Origin: Desulfobacteraceae bacterium
GTDB taxonomy: Bacteria; Desulfobacterota; Desulfobacteria; Desulfobacterales; SURF-15
Reading direction: 5' to 3'
Length of the DNA stretch: 12,682 bases
Assembly: GCA_003599475.1 (NCBI GenBank)
Contig: QZKK01000244.1
Coordinates: 1-12,682 of the forward strand
This document shows, in pieces, positions 1 through 8,712 of the stretch (positions are counted from its first letter, which is position 1; the number at the start of each line of letters is the position of its first letter). A model generated the notes under the pieces. It saw only the letters and a list, made by a program, of their open reading frames with translations. It was not told the origin of the DNA and did no database searches. The translations under genes were made by a program, and so were the position numbers.

Positions 1-36
1 GCTCTTCCTATCTTGAAAAGATATCTTCTCAATTAG

Positions 37-2544
37 ATGAGGGTTCGGGGAGTGGTTGAAAAGATCCAAGATAAATGCCTGCTATGCGATTTCCCCCTGG
101 GCCGTTCCCGTTTTCAAAAAGAATTCGACGGACAGATGCATGCATTCTGCTGCCCGGGATGCCTGCACGTATACGAGATTCTTTCCAGCCGTCCGGATGC
201 CGCCTCCGGTGATTTTCGAAATTCAGATTTATACCGGGCGTTCGATGCGGCAGGTTTGATCCGGCAGGGGGGTGGAGACGAATCTCCCGCCGGGAACGAT
301 TCTTTGGCGGATCGGGAATCGGAACTGGCCGAAGAGGGCAATTGGAGGATCGAGGGGATGTGGTGCACCGCCTGCGGCTGGGTCATCGAGGAGGTCATCC
401 GCAAGACACCGGGCATCCTCTCGGCGGAAGTTTCATTCATCACCGACAGCCTCCGCATCCGATACCTTCCCCACCGGCTCGAGCTCGAAGGTTTGAAGAA
501 AAGAATCGCCGATTTTGGATATCGAATGGCGGACTTTTCAGCGCAGGACGAAAACGACCGGGTCAAAAAAGACCTTCTGGTTCGATTCGGCGTCTCATCG
601 ATTTTGACGATGAACATCATGATGATCTCCTTTTCCCTCTATTTCGGATTTTTGGGCGTGCTGGACGACGCAGCCGTGCGGTATCTTTCGTACCCGATCG
701 CACTGATGGGAACCGCCGTCGTATTTTACGGAGGATTTCCGATCCTGAGAAACGCATGGAAGAGCATCCGTGTCGGCAGCATGACCATGGACGCCCTCAT
801 CGGTACCGGTGCCCTGTCCGCCTATTTCTACAGCATCGTGCGGATGCGAAGCGGCAGTATTCATCTCTATTTCGATACTGCCTCCATGCTGATCACTCTG
901 GTCCTGCTGGGCAGACTCATCGATATCCATATCCGGCACAAGATCACTGCAGGTATCGATGCCCTTCACCGGCTGTCCCGGCAGAAGGTGCGCCTGATAT
1001 ATTGTGGCCGTGAGCGCTGGACAGATCCGGAGGCGGTGCAGGTGGGGGAATTGTTTCAGGTACGGGAAGGGGAAAGGGTCCCCATCGACGGCCGGATCGT
1101 CAGCGGAAGAGCACGCCTGGATGAATCGATACTCACCGGGGAGTCGCGCCCGGTTTCAAAAAAGATCGGAGAAGATGTCCGTGCAGGATCGCTCCTGATC
1201 GAAGGGGAAGCCTGCCTGGAGGCTATCCGGATCGGTTCCGAGAGCACGGTCGGGCAGATGATTTCTCTGGTGCAGCAAGCCCTTACCCGGAAAAACACAT
1301 CCGAAGACCTGGCAGACAGGATCACCCGCAAGCTGGTTCCTCTGATTCTACTGCTGTCTGCAGGTACCGCCGTTTTCTGGCATCTCTACACGAAAGACAT
1401 CGACGAATCGCTGCTCAGGGCCATTACCGTCCTGGTGATCACCTGCCCGTGTGCACTCGGAATAGCGGTTCCGCTGGCAAAAGTAGCGGCCATCAGCTTC
1501 GGCCGATCGAAGGGCGTCCTGATCCGATCCCAGGAAGCACTCGAAAAAGTGAGGGATCTGGATACGATCGTCCTGGACAAAACCGGTACGCTTACCGAGG
1601 GCCGGTTCGCGCTTCGGCATATCCATACGGCATCTTCCGATACTCCCGGAGTTTTGGAACGGCTTGCCGCGGTGGAGTCGCACTCGGATCATTTCCTGGC
1701 CGGAGAGATCCTGCGGCGTGCCGCATCAGAAGGCATTTCCGTTCAGAAAGCGGAAAACTTTCAAAGCTTTGAAGGTTTGGGCGTCAGCGGGATCTATCGG
1801 AGAGAGGAGATCTTTGCCGGCAATCGATCTTTCATGGACAGGCAGGGTCTTGCATCCACCCGCCCCGATGTGGACCGTCTTGCAGAATCCTACGAAAGAT
1901 CGGGAATGACCACCGTTTTTTTCGGATGGCAGGGTGTTGTTCAAGGATTCCTTGCATTCGGAGATCAGATAAAGCCGACATCCCGAATCACGATCGAGAA
2001 GTTGCGCTCTAGAGGACTGGAAGTCCGGCTGCTTTCGGGCGATTCCATCGAAACCACCCGGGCGGTTGCCCGGGAGCTGGGAATCGATGCGTTCAAAGGC
2101 CAAATGCTTCCTGCTGAAAAGGCAGAGGTCATTTGCAGCCTGCAGGCAGAAGGCCGCCGGGTCGGGATGGTCGGAGACGGGGTCAACGATGCACCGGCGC
2201 TTGCCGCTTCCGATCTTGGTTTCGCAATGGGCGGCCGGGCAAATCCTCTGCAATCCGCTTCGGATCTGACCCTGCTTTCAAGCGATCCGGCGGTCCTGGA
2301 CGAGATGTTCAGCCTCTCCCTCCTCGCCTCACGGGTTCTCCGGCAGAACCTTTTTTTTGCCTTCATCTACAACGTTCTAGGGATTCCTCTGGCAATCGGC
2401 GGCCTGCTCAATCCGCTGATTGCAGTCGTCGCCATGTTCGCCAGCAGCCTGACCGTGATCGGCAACACGCTGAGAATCTCAAACTCTAAAAAAGAGCCTC
2501 GGAGACATTTGGCGCCCCATATCCATCACCTGCCCGGTTCATGA
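37..2544 (+). CDS. ccoI: Cu+-translocating P1B-type ATPase, CcoI/FixI-like
   Basis: Inner-membrane copper pump of 835 aa. Members of this subgroup export Cu+ to the periplasm for assembly of cbb3-type cytochrome oxidase. The N-terminus has a cysteine-rich cap (C14-x2-C17 and CCPGC at 38-42), typical of CcoI/FixI and absent from plain CopA. A heavy-metal-associated domain follows, with GMWCTAC at 107-113. Next come membrane helices from about 180, the actuator motif TGES (367-370), the membrane metal site CPC (470-472), the phosphorylation motif DKTGT (D514) and the hinge GDGVNDAP (713-720). The late helices carry the Cu+ signatures YN (778-779) and MxxSS (800-804). The nucleotide-domain HP motif reads HF at 552-553. 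An in-frame TAG lies directly before ATG 37; no clear Shine-Dalgarno is visible, and GTG 52 is an alternative start. Upstream cco genes, if any, lie outside the window. The stop abuts that of the convergent cyclase gene. Family assignment is firm; the specific cbb3 role is inferred. Confidence 0.93.
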   Translation: MRVRGVVEKIQDKCLLCDFPLGRSRFQKEFDGQMHAFCCPGCLHVYEILSSRPDAASGDFRNSDLYRAFDAAGLIRQGGGDESPAGNDSLADRESELAEEGNWRIEGMWCTACGWVIEEVIRKTPGILSAEVSFITDSLRIRYLPHRLELEGLKKRIADFGYRMADFSAQDENDRVKKDLLVRFGVSSILTMNIMMISFSLYFGFLGVLDDAAVRYLSYPIALMGTAVVFYGGFPILRNAWKSIRVGSMTMDALIGTGALSAYFYSIVRMRSGSIHLYFDTASMLITLVLLGRLIDIHIRHKITAGIDALHRLSRQKVRLIYCGRERWTDPEAVQVGELFQVREGERVPIDGRIVSGRARLDESILTGESRPVSKKIGEDVRAGSLLIEGEACLEAIRIGSESTVGQMISLVQQALTRKNTSEDLADRITRKLVPLILLLSAGTAVFWHLYTKDIDESLLRAITVLVITCPCALGIAVPLAKVAAISFGRSKGVLIRSQEALEKVRDLDTIVLDKTGTLTEGRFALRHIHTASSDTPGVLERLAAVESHSDHFLAGEILRRAASEGISVQKAENFQSFEGLGVSGIYRREEIFAGNRSFMDRQGLASTRPDVDRLAESYERSGMTTVFFGWQGVVQGFLAFGDQIKPTSRITIEKLRSRGLEVRLLSGDSIETTRAVARELGIDAFKGQMLPAEKAEVICSLQAEGRRVGMVGDGVNDAPALAASDLGFAMGGRANPLQSASDLTLLSSDPAVLDEMFSLSLLASRVLRQNLFFAFIYNVLGIPLAIGGLLNPLIAVVAMFASSLTVIGNTLRISNSKKEPRRHLAPHIHHLPGS

Positions 2545-3585
2545 TTCAGGTTTGAAGCTTTTGCCGGTGGAAGCCGGTGGAGGATAGATGGATCCGGTGA
2601 TGTCGCCGACCGCGTTTTTCCCCTTGCTCTTTACATTGAACATTGCCTGGTCCGCCTTGGCAAGCATGGCCCTTATATCTGCGGCATCGCCGGGATATGT
2701 GGATACACCGAAGCTGGCCTGAAGGCGGAGGCCGTTTTCAACGGCCGCCAGGTAGACCGTGTTCAGCATCCTGGATTGAATTTCCTTTGCCTTTTCCAGC
2801 GCCTGCGCTTTGTCGAAGCCGGGAAGCACGACAACAAACTCGTCTCCGCCATAAGCGACGCCATAAGCGGGCTCTGCAATGGAAAGCCTGATGGTCTCCG
2901 CCACCTCCGCCAGCGCCTGGCTGCCGTTCAGGTGGCCGTGCGTATCCACCACACGCTTGAAATTGTCAATATCCATAAATATCAGGGAAAACCGGGATTT
3001 CCGGGACTCACTTTCAACAACGAGCGCTTCCATGGCCTGGTATAGATAACGTGTGTTGTAAAGTCCGGTCAAATTGTCATGAACAGACAGATAACGGTAC
3101 TCCTCCCTGCTGCGCTTGAGCTCTTCCTCGGCTTTGATCCGCTCTGCGATTTCGATTCTGAGCCGTTCGTTTTTCTCTTTTATTTCATTTCGAGAATGGT
3201 AAAGCTCCAGATGAGTCTTGACCCTGGCCTGTAATTCAGCCCCGTTGAAGGGTTTTGTCAGATAATCCATCGCGCCGAGCTCGAATCCTTTGACGATGCT
3301 GTCCGAGTCATTTTTTGCGGTTAGAAATATGATGGGGATATCCCGGTTTGCAGGATTCTTTCGAATCCTCCGGCATACTTCAAATCCATCCATATGCGGC
3401 ATCATGATATCGAGCAGGATCAGGTCAAACCGGTTGGCCTCGGCCTGGTCGACAGCCCTTTCGCCATCCTGCGCAAAGGCCATCTGATATCCGCTTTTTT
3501 GCAGGATATTTGCCGCCACCTGGATATTCTTGGGGATGTCGTCCACGATCAGGATTTTGTATCTTGGCTCATTTTCGGGGTCCAT
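2539..3585 (-). CDS. REC-GGDEF response regulator; candidate Hypr-type (cGAMP) cyclase
   Basis: Cytoplasmic response regulator of 348 aa, last gene of the signalling operon. A receiver domain spans about 8-125, with acidic pocket DD15-16, phospho-acceptor D59 in LLDIMMP and K111 in TKP. A coiled-coil linker (about 130-165) leads to a GGDEF domain (about 165-330) with an intact GGDEF at 246-250. Catalytic metal ligand D205 and K210 are present. Two changes stand out by gap-free alignment to PleD. The guanine-contact residues N335 and D344 are V213 and S222, in the stretch [11 protein letters not shown]. The RxxD inhibitory site is AEPA at 237-240. Ser at the D344 position is known from Hypr GGDEF enzymes, which make 3',3'-cGAMP, so product identity is uncertain; ordinary c-di-GMP synthesis or mixed products remain possible. 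The start is supported by AAGGA 8 nt upstream. The gene overlaps the upstream kinase by 17 bp, suggesting translational coupling and a cognate pair. Confidence 0.93.
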   Translation of the reverse strand: MDPENEPRYKILIVDDIPKNIQVAANILQKSGYQMAFAQDGERAVDQAEANRFDLILLDIMMPHMDGFEVCRRIRKNPANRDIPIIFLTAKNDSDSIVKGFELGAMDYLTKPFNGAELQARVKTHLELYHSRNEIKEKNERLRIEIAERIKAEEELKRSREEYRYLSVHDNLTGLYNTRYLYQAMEALVVESESRKSRFSLIFMDIDNFKRVVDTHGHLNGSQALAEVAETIRLSIAEPAYGVAYGGDEFVVVLPGFDKAQALEKAKEIQSRMLNTVYLAAVENGLRLQASFGVSTYPGDAADIRAMLAKADQAMFNVKSKGKNAVGDITGSIYPPPASTGKSFKPES

Positions 3586-5881
3586 TGAAAACTTCCTTCA
3601 CTCTTTGCGCATATAAGGCCTTTATGTCTGCAATAATACCGGGATAGGCGTTTAATGCCTTATTCACATGCTCCACATCGAAGCCCTTCACATGGACGCT
3701 CAAGTCTTCTCCATAGTTTTTCAAGACTTCGATTGAATATTTGCCGCCCAGCTCGCAGATCTGCCGAGCGAATTCGCCGATGTCATCGAAAAACAGGTTT
3801 TGCCGGGTCACCTTCCATAACTGCATGTACTTATTTTCGAGCGCTTCGATGACATCCGGCAAAATAGAGAGATTGACGCGGTCCCAGGCAATGGCTTGAT
3901 CCTCCTGTATAACCTTTCCCTTCCTGGAATGACCGATAAAGACGGCGAGCTCCCGGAATAAAACCGCTTTCCGGATCGGCTTGGTCAGAAATCCGGCGAA
4001 ACCCTCGTTCATGATCTTTTCCTTTTCCTCTTTCATGCCCAGGGCGGTCAGGGCAATCACCGGAATCGATTGCGTATCTTTGTCCATTCCAATCCGTCTC
4101 ATCGCCTCGATGCCGCTCAAGACAGGCATTTTCAAGTCCATCAGGATCACAGCGGGCTTTTGGCTCTTGGCCGCACGAACCGCATCTTCTCCATTTTCGG
4201 CTTCGATCGGCGTAATTTCCGTATGCCGGAGAAACTCTTTGATCAGCAATCGGTTGGATGCAATGTCGTCAACGATCAAAACGGTGGCTTTCTCGAAAAC
4301 AATATCCTCGGGATCGAAGGCATCGTCCATATCGGATTTCACGACCACCGAAGCCACCCGCACATGCGGAATGGATATATCGAATCGGCTTCCTCGATCC
4401 TTCTCACTATGGACGCCGATATTGCCCCCCATCATTTCCACCAGCCTTTTGGTGATGGAAAGACCCAGGCCGGTTCCGCCGAAGCGCTTTGTGCTTTGCC
4501 CGTCTTTCTGTTTAAAGGCCTCGAAAATCTCGCCGTGATACTTTTTCGGTATGCCGATGCCGGTATCTTTTACGGCGATGGAAAGGTCAATGCAGGTGGG
4601 GTCATCCAATGAATCGCGCTTTTCAATATTGATCTGAACATACCCTTTCTCGGTGAACTTTACCGCATTTCCGATCAGGTTGATCAATATCTGTTTCAGG
4701 CGCACCTCATCGAGTATCAGGCAATCCGGCATATCTTCCGCAAGGCTGATCTCAAAATCGATATTTTTTCCGGAAGCCTGCAGTGCAAAAATAAGTCGGA
4801 TCTCATCGACCATCGAGCGCAGCCTGACAGGTTCATATTCGAGCTCCATCTTTCCGGCCTCGATCTTGGACAAATCAAGAATGCCATTGATCAGATTCAA
4901 CAGGCTTTTCCCGCTGGAGCTGATCGATTCGATGTAGCTTCGCTGTTTTCTATCGATCATCGAAGACTTGAGCAGATCGGCAAAACCGAGGACGGCATTC
5001 ATCGGAGTTCGGATTTCATGAGACATATTCGCCAGGAACTCGCTCTTGGCACGATTGGCCGATTCGGCGGTTTCCTTGGCGGCTTGAAGCATTTTATTGG
5101 TTTTGCTTAATGCCGTAGTGCGGATGGCGACCTGTTCTTCCAGGTGCTCACGGTATTCCTGGAGCTTATCGTCTCGAGATTGGATCGCGGCCAGCATATC
5201 GTTAAACACATCGATCAAAACGCCGATTTCATCCCCGGTGTGTTTTTCGGCTCTGACAGAAAAGTCTTTCTTTTCAGAAACCGCTCTTGCGATTTCCGTC
5301 AGACTCAATATCGGTCGCGAAATGACCTTTTGCAATGAAGACGACAACAGCCAGGTGATCACAAGAGCGATGCATACGATCAGTCCGAAGATAACCGCAG
5401 ACTGAACCATTTCTATCTGCGTGCCTGTCAAATCATATTGGATGCAGACCGTGCCGATCACCTCTTTTTCATGGAAGACCGGATTGAACACCAGAAGGTC
5501 GTTGCCCTCATAGTAATGCCCGGGCTCGCGGATCATGGGGACCGGTGCAGTCTTCTTTGCGTCCTCAGGGTAGTAAACGGCGAATACCTCGCCGTTTCTA
5601 TCGTAAATGCAGGCGAGCACCACATACGGCTTGGCGTGCAGCGCCGCAAGGTTGTTCTCCGCAGTCTGCCGGTCATCGAAAACGATGGCGCCGATGCTGT
5701 TCATTCCGATCACCCGGGCGAGGCTGGAGAGATCGTTGCGGATGGTTTTCCTTGAGGTGATGATATCCCTGTACATCAGGGTCAGAGAAGCAAACAGCAG
5801 CGAGATGCCGCTTGTGAGCATGATGATCCATTTGAGCTTCCCTCTGATGGAGAGATTCCGGAAGGCGCGCATCTCACTCAT
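3569..5881 (-). CDS. Membrane hybrid histidine kinase (CHASE8-like sensor, HAMP, HisKA, HATPase, REC)
   Basis: Inner-membrane sensor kinase of 770 aa. Transmembrane helix 1 (about 17-36) and helix 2 (about 161-182) bracket a periplasmic domain of about 120 aa. That domain resembles CHASE8, the sensor domain of the YfiR-controlled cyclase YfiN. A HAMP domain (about 183-237), a coiled coil, and HisKA with H288 in the motif SHEIRTP follow. The ATPase domain has NLIGNAVKF (401-409), DTGIGIP (439-445) and GGTGLGL (468-474). A receiver domain (about 532-650) has DD538-539, D582 and K634. The C-terminal 120 residues are helical-looking and conserved in style among hybrid kinases, but lack the AHxLKG histidine motif of an Hpt domain. 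The gene sits between yfiR-like and cyclase genes, overlapping both as annotated. The start is uncertain: GAGGAG is only one base from ATG 5881 but 10 nt from an in-frame ATG at 5872. CHASE8 assignment is from memory of the family; the kinase call is certain. Confidence 0.94.
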   Translation of the reverse strand: MSEMRAFRNLSIRGKLKWIIMLTSGISLLFASLTLMYRDIITSRKTIRNDLSSLARVIGMNSIGAIVFDDRQTAENNLAALHAKPYVVLACIYDRNGEVFAVYYPEDAKKTAPVPMIREPGHYYEGNDLLVFNPVFHEKEVIGTVCIQYDLTGTQIEMVQSAVIFGLIVCIALVITWLLSSSLQKVISRPILSLTEIARAVSEKKDFSVRAEKHTGDEIGVLIDVFNDMLAAIQSRDDKLQEYREHLEEQVAIRTTALSKTNKMLQAAKETAESANRAKSEFLANMSHEIRTPMNAVLGFADLLKSSMIDRKQRSYIESISSSGKSLLNLINGILDLSKIEAGKMELEYEPVRLRSMVDEIRLIFALQASGKNIDFEISLAEDMPDCLILDEVRLKQILINLIGNAVKFTEKGYVQINIEKRDSLDDPTCIDLSIAVKDTGIGIPKKYHGEIFEAFKQKDGQSTKRFGGTGLGLSITKRLVEMMGGNIGVHSEKDRGSRFDISIPHVRVASVVVKSDMDDAFDPEDIVFEKATVLIVDDIASNRLLIKEFLRHTEITPIEAENGEDAVRAAKSQKPAVILMDLKMPVLSGIEAMRRIGMDKDTQSIPVIALTALGMKEEKEKIMNEGFAGFLTKPIRKAVLFRELAVFIGHSRKGKVIQEDQAIAWDRVNLSILPDVIEALENKYMQLWKVTRQNLFFDDIGEFARQICELGGKYSIEVLKNYGEDLSVHVKGFDVEHVNKALNAYPGIIADIKALYAQRVKEVFNGPRK

Positions 5882-6461
5882 GCTCCTCTTTTACGATCTG
5901 TGCGGACACAAGAAGCTGAGAGCTCAATTTCAGCCCTGCTCTGTTCGCAGCACCGATGTTGATCTGGAAGCGCAGGCGATTGCGCTCTTCAAAGAAATTG
6001 ATGATGCCGCCCATCCGGGTAAAACCTTCCACTTCTCCGATGGTCAGTATGCTCCGCCCTTTGGCGAGGCTTAATATTTTTTGGATAAATTCTCTGTCCT
6101 GAGTTCCGAAAAAGAAGATATGGCTTTGCTCAAGACAGTTTTCTTCCCGGTATGATATTACTTTTACTTTTCTGCCCTTGATGATTTTGGAGTCCAACTT
6201 GAACGAGACATCGCTGGAAGGGTTATCCGAGGCAAAGCAGAGGACCAATGGTCCGTTTCCGCTTTTAAAAGCCTCTTCAGGCCATGTCACGAAATTTGCA
6301 AAATTGTAGATGAAACCGATTTTTACTTCATACTCGGGGCCCGCAACGGGTCCGCTTGCGACGGTCGGCGGCCGCAACATCAACATGCAGATCATGAGCG
6401 TGAGGGCCACCCCTCCGGTGCAAAATTCAATTGTCTTTATTTTCCTGGATGTCTTTGCCAT
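5874..6461 (-). CDS. YfiR/DUF4154-family periplasmic signalling protein
   Basis: Predicted periplasmic protein of 195 aa. A positively charged N-terminus and a hydrophobic stretch (about 14-30) look like a signal peptide or anchor. The mature part shows the typical order of the DUF4154/YfiR family: [20 protein letters not shown] (44-63), a LVLCFAS strand, [13 protein letters not shown], a GEVEGF turn, and a C-terminal GGIINFF strand followed by an FQIN segment. In Pseudomonas, YfiR binds the periplasmic sensor domain of the cyclase YfiN and represses it. Here the next gene encodes a kinase with a similar sensor domain, so by analogy this protein should control that kinase. It starts 5 bp after the receptor stop, with AAAGG overlapping that stop (TAAAGGCGATG), and its own stop overlaps the kinase start. 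Two cysteines remain in the mature part (near 76 and 109) and could form a disulfide. Family call is strong; partner assignment is inferred from context. Confidence 0.9.
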   Translation of the reverse strand: MAKTSRKIKTIEFCTGGVALTLMICMLMLRPPTVASGPVAGPEYEVKIGFIYNFANFVTWPEEAFKSGNGPLVLCFASDNPSSDVSFKLDSKIIKGRKVKVISYREENCLEQSHIFFFGTQDREFIQKILSLAKGRSILTIGEVEGFTRMGGIINFFEERNRLRFQINIGAANRAGLKLSSQLLVSAQIVKEEHE

Positions 6462-6466
6462 CGCCT

Positions 6467-8524
6467 TTAGAATTTCCAGTCAATCTTGCCGTAAATGCTG
6501 CGTTCGACCTCAAGCGATGAGAATTCTGCATGCCCCCTTTCCAGTAAATTTTGACCCACCAGAGAGAGCTCTAAATTCGGATAGGGTCTAAAGGCCACCC
6601 TGGCATCCAGGACCGTGTAGCTGTCGATCTCTTTTTCAATCAGACGGCCAACGGATCGAAGCCACAAGTCAAAATCGATCTGCGGGGTGATATCCAAAGA
6701 CGAGCGTACGGAGAACAGGCTGCGTGGATTGCTCCCCGTTGAAATAAGTGCGGCGATATCCGGATCATCGACCTGGTTTTCCTGGATTTGAGAATGCAAA
6801 TAGGTATAAGAAGACCTCAACAGCCAGTTGGAGGTGACTTTCCAATCCAAAGCCACCTCGCCTCCATAAGCCTCGCCTGCCGTGTTGTTTTTGAATATGA
6901 GGTTATTTGGGTTCCCGCCGTCGATCGTTTCGAGGCGTATCAGCTTTTCGTAGTCATTAAAGAACAATGTCGTATCGAGCCAAAGCGTCCTTGCCGGCGC
7001 CAGGCGAAAGCCAAGCTCATAGGCAGTGAGCTCTTCAGACTGCAAATCACGGTTGCCTCGTGTCGTAACGTCCACCGGCTGATCCGGGTTTAGGGCGGGC
7101 AGCAGGATCAGATCGCTGGTCCGGCCGTGCAATTCGAGCCTGGAAGGCACTCTCACGGCCCTGGATACGGCAGCCCATACGGAAAGGTGCTGGTAAGGGT
7201 GATACAGCGCTCTGATGCTCGGTTGGATTTCAAGACCGGTAAACTCATTGTATTCGAATTTCGAGCCCGCGATGAGGGACAGCAAGTCCGGGAGAATCCG
7301 GATCTCATCTTGTATGAAGGTGCTCCACAGGCTTTGATCCGAATGGTTCGGATCCATTGCGACATTGGGGCTTTCGATAAATTCGTCTGAAATATATCTG
7401 TATTCGAAGCCCCAAACGATCTCGTGTCTATCGGCGAGGGTCAAGCGGTGCTGAAAGTCGAGGTCGGCCGTGCTCACGCTCCCGCTTCCCGGATCATAAT
7501 CCTTTCGCGCGTAGTCGTAATACATCTGCAGGATGGTTTCGGAATCAGGTGACAGCGTATGCTGCCAGCGGCCAAGCATATGCCATCCTGCGGCCTCGGA
7601 TGTGTCGCTGCGCGTCGAAGTCAGGCTCGGAAAGATGATCGAGGGCCGGGCGAAGTCCTTATCATACCGGTTGGTATAGGCTTCGCTCTGCAATGTATAG
7701 GAATTGGCCGCGCCATCCGGCAGACCCTGGCCTGGCGAAAGGTCCATTCTGAACCCCCCGCGGCCGGACCGCCAGTTATCGTTTGATTGAGCATCATTAC
7801 CGGCCTCTGCCGGATCTCCCGTCAGGCGCCGTCCCACATCGAGGAGCTCGCCCCGATTGAAAAATTTCGCATATGCACGGTAATGGGCCTGTTCCCCAAG
7901 GGTGCTTCCGTAGCGCATGCTGCCTGTCTGTTCCTTGTTTCCGCCCAAGGCGACAGCCTGCCAACCCTGTGTCTCCTCTGCCCTTCGGGTAATGATATTG
8001 ATTACGCCGTTGACTGCGTTGGCGCCCCAAAGAGCGGCCCCCGGGCCTCGAATGACCTCGATGCGTTCAATATCCTCGATCACGGTGTCCTGGATGTCCC
8101 AGAAGACGCCTGAAAATACGTGCGTGTAAACGCTCCGGCCATCGATCATCACCAATAAATCCTGTGCGAACTTATTGTTCAATCCGCGGATGTTGATCGC
8201 CCAATCCGTGGCGCTGATCCGGGCTACATGAACGCCGGGGGCCAGGCGCAGGGCCTCGGGAATACTGGTAGCGCCCGATCTGCGGATGTCTTCCCGGGTG
8301 ATCACATATACGGCCCCGGCCACGTCGGATAGCATTTCAGGCTTTTTGGAAGCCGATTTGATTTCGACGTTTTTCAGCTCCTCCAAAGAAAATTTGGTAA
8401 AATCCACGGGCGTATCCCCCGGATCTTCGCCTGCTGCCGCATCGCAGATCCGGGAAGCCGGGTATAGCACCGGCCCCCAGAGGATCAGGAGGGCATTTAC
8501 AAAAATGAGTATAAGAGATCTCAT
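6467..8524 (-). CDS. TonB-dependent outer-membrane receptor
   Basis: First gene of the signalling operon, 685 aa from the start chosen here. The N-terminus MRSLILIFVNALLILWG is a clear signal peptide. A short periplasmic segment with DFTKFSLEELKNVEI precedes the plug domain, which carries VYVITREDIRRSGATSIPEA, INIRGLNN, VMIDGRSVY, IERIEVIRGPGAALWGANA and GVINIITRR. The remainder is a beta barrel ending in the aromatic terminal residue (WKF) expected for outer-membrane proteins. Plug wording resembles the BtuB/siderophore-receptor superfamily, but the substrate cannot be read from sequence. There is no added N-terminal anti-sigma signalling domain; downstream signalling genes take that role in context. 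An upstream in-frame ATG at 8563 would add 13 residues but has no Shine-Dalgarno and spoils the signal peptide. ATG 8524 has AAGGA 7 nt upstream. The YfiR-like gene follows after 5 bp. Confidence 0.93.
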   Translation of the reverse strand: MRSLILIFVNALLILWGPVLYPASRICDAAAGEDPGDTPVDFTKFSLEELKNVEIKSASKKPEMLSDVAGAVYVITREDIRRSGATSIPEALRLAPGVHVARISATDWAINIRGLNNKFAQDLLVMIDGRSVYTHVFSGVFWDIQDTVIEDIERIEVIRGPGAALWGANAVNGVINIITRRAEETQGWQAVALGGNKEQTGSMRYGSTLGEQAHYRAYAKFFNRGELLDVGRRLTGDPAEAGNDAQSNDNWRSGRGGFRMDLSPGQGLPDGAANSYTLQSEAYTNRYDKDFARPSIIFPSLTSTRSDTSEAAGWHMLGRWQHTLSPDSETILQMYYDYARKDYDPGSGSVSTADLDFQHRLTLADRHEIVWGFEYRYISDEFIESPNVAMDPNHSDQSLWSTFIQDEIRILPDLLSLIAGSKFEYNEFTGLEIQPSIRALYHPYQHLSVWAAVSRAVRVPSRLELHGRTSDLILLPALNPDQPVDVTTRGNRDLQSEELTAYELGFRLAPARTLWLDTTLFFNDYEKLIRLETIDGGNPNNLIFKNNTAGEAYGGEVALDWKVTSNWLLRSSYTYLHSQIQENQVDDPDIAALISTGSNPRSLFSVRSSLDITPQIDFDLWLRSVGRLIEKEIDSYTVLDARVAFRPYPNLELSLVGQNLLERGHAEFSSLEVERSIYGKIDWKF

Positions 8525-8531
8525 TTCCCAT

Positions 8532-8536
8532 TCCTT
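8532..8536 (-). promoter_or_regulatory. Ribosome binding site deciding the receptor start
   Basis: AAGGA on the minus strand, 7 nt before ATG 8524. The longer ORF start at 8563 has no comparable motif, and the shorter start gives a standard signal peptide, so this site fixes the annotated start. Confidence 0.75.
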
Positions 8537-8635
8537 CAATCGGGTCTTCGACTGCAGCCTCATATGCTTGAAATACCCGACAACGCGTGTTATCCAGGCA
8601 AATTCTTCGGCGTTCGATTCTCCTTAAGAAAATAT

Positions 8636-8648
8636 GGTGCACAGCACC
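8636..8648 (-). other. Leader hairpin followed by a T-rich run (possible attenuator)
   Basis: On the minus strand GGTGC-TGT-GCACC forms a perfect 5-bp stem, followed by ATATTTTCTT and then an AAGGAG motif (8620-8625) that has no usable start codon nearby. The hairpin lies in the predicted leader of the receptor operon. The stem is short for an intrinsic terminator, so an attenuation role is only a possibility. Confidence 0.3.
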
Positions 8649-8683
8649 CCGGCTATCCAAGCGGGATCGGCATGGCCCCTGTC

Positions 8684-8712
8684 AGATTACAAACCCTCTT
8701 TGCACTTGTCAA
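8684..8712 (-). promoter_or_regulatory. Sigma-70-like promoter of the receptor-YfiR-kinase-cyclase operon
   Basis: A perfect TTGACA -35 box (8707-8712) is followed after 17 bp by TAATCT (8684-8689). A better-matching -10, TGTAAT (8686-8691), lies at 15 bp. An A/T-rich stretch (ATTATTAA) just upstream of the -35 could act as an UP element. Transcription would start near 8677 and leave a leader of about 150 nt before ATG 8524. No second promoter is evident inside the operon, consistent with one transcript for all four genes. Read by eye only. Confidence 0.55.

Noticed and set aside
1..36. Tail of an upstream gene (frame open from base 1 to TAG 34-36)
   Set aside because: Eleven codons are too few to support a coding call; the 10-bp palindrome AAGATATCTT at 18-27 is also too short to interpret.
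1726..2253. 175-aa antisense frame in the copper ATPase, and similar frames in the same gene
   Set aside because: No ribosome binding site, no known motif, and fully inside a conserved P-type ATPase.
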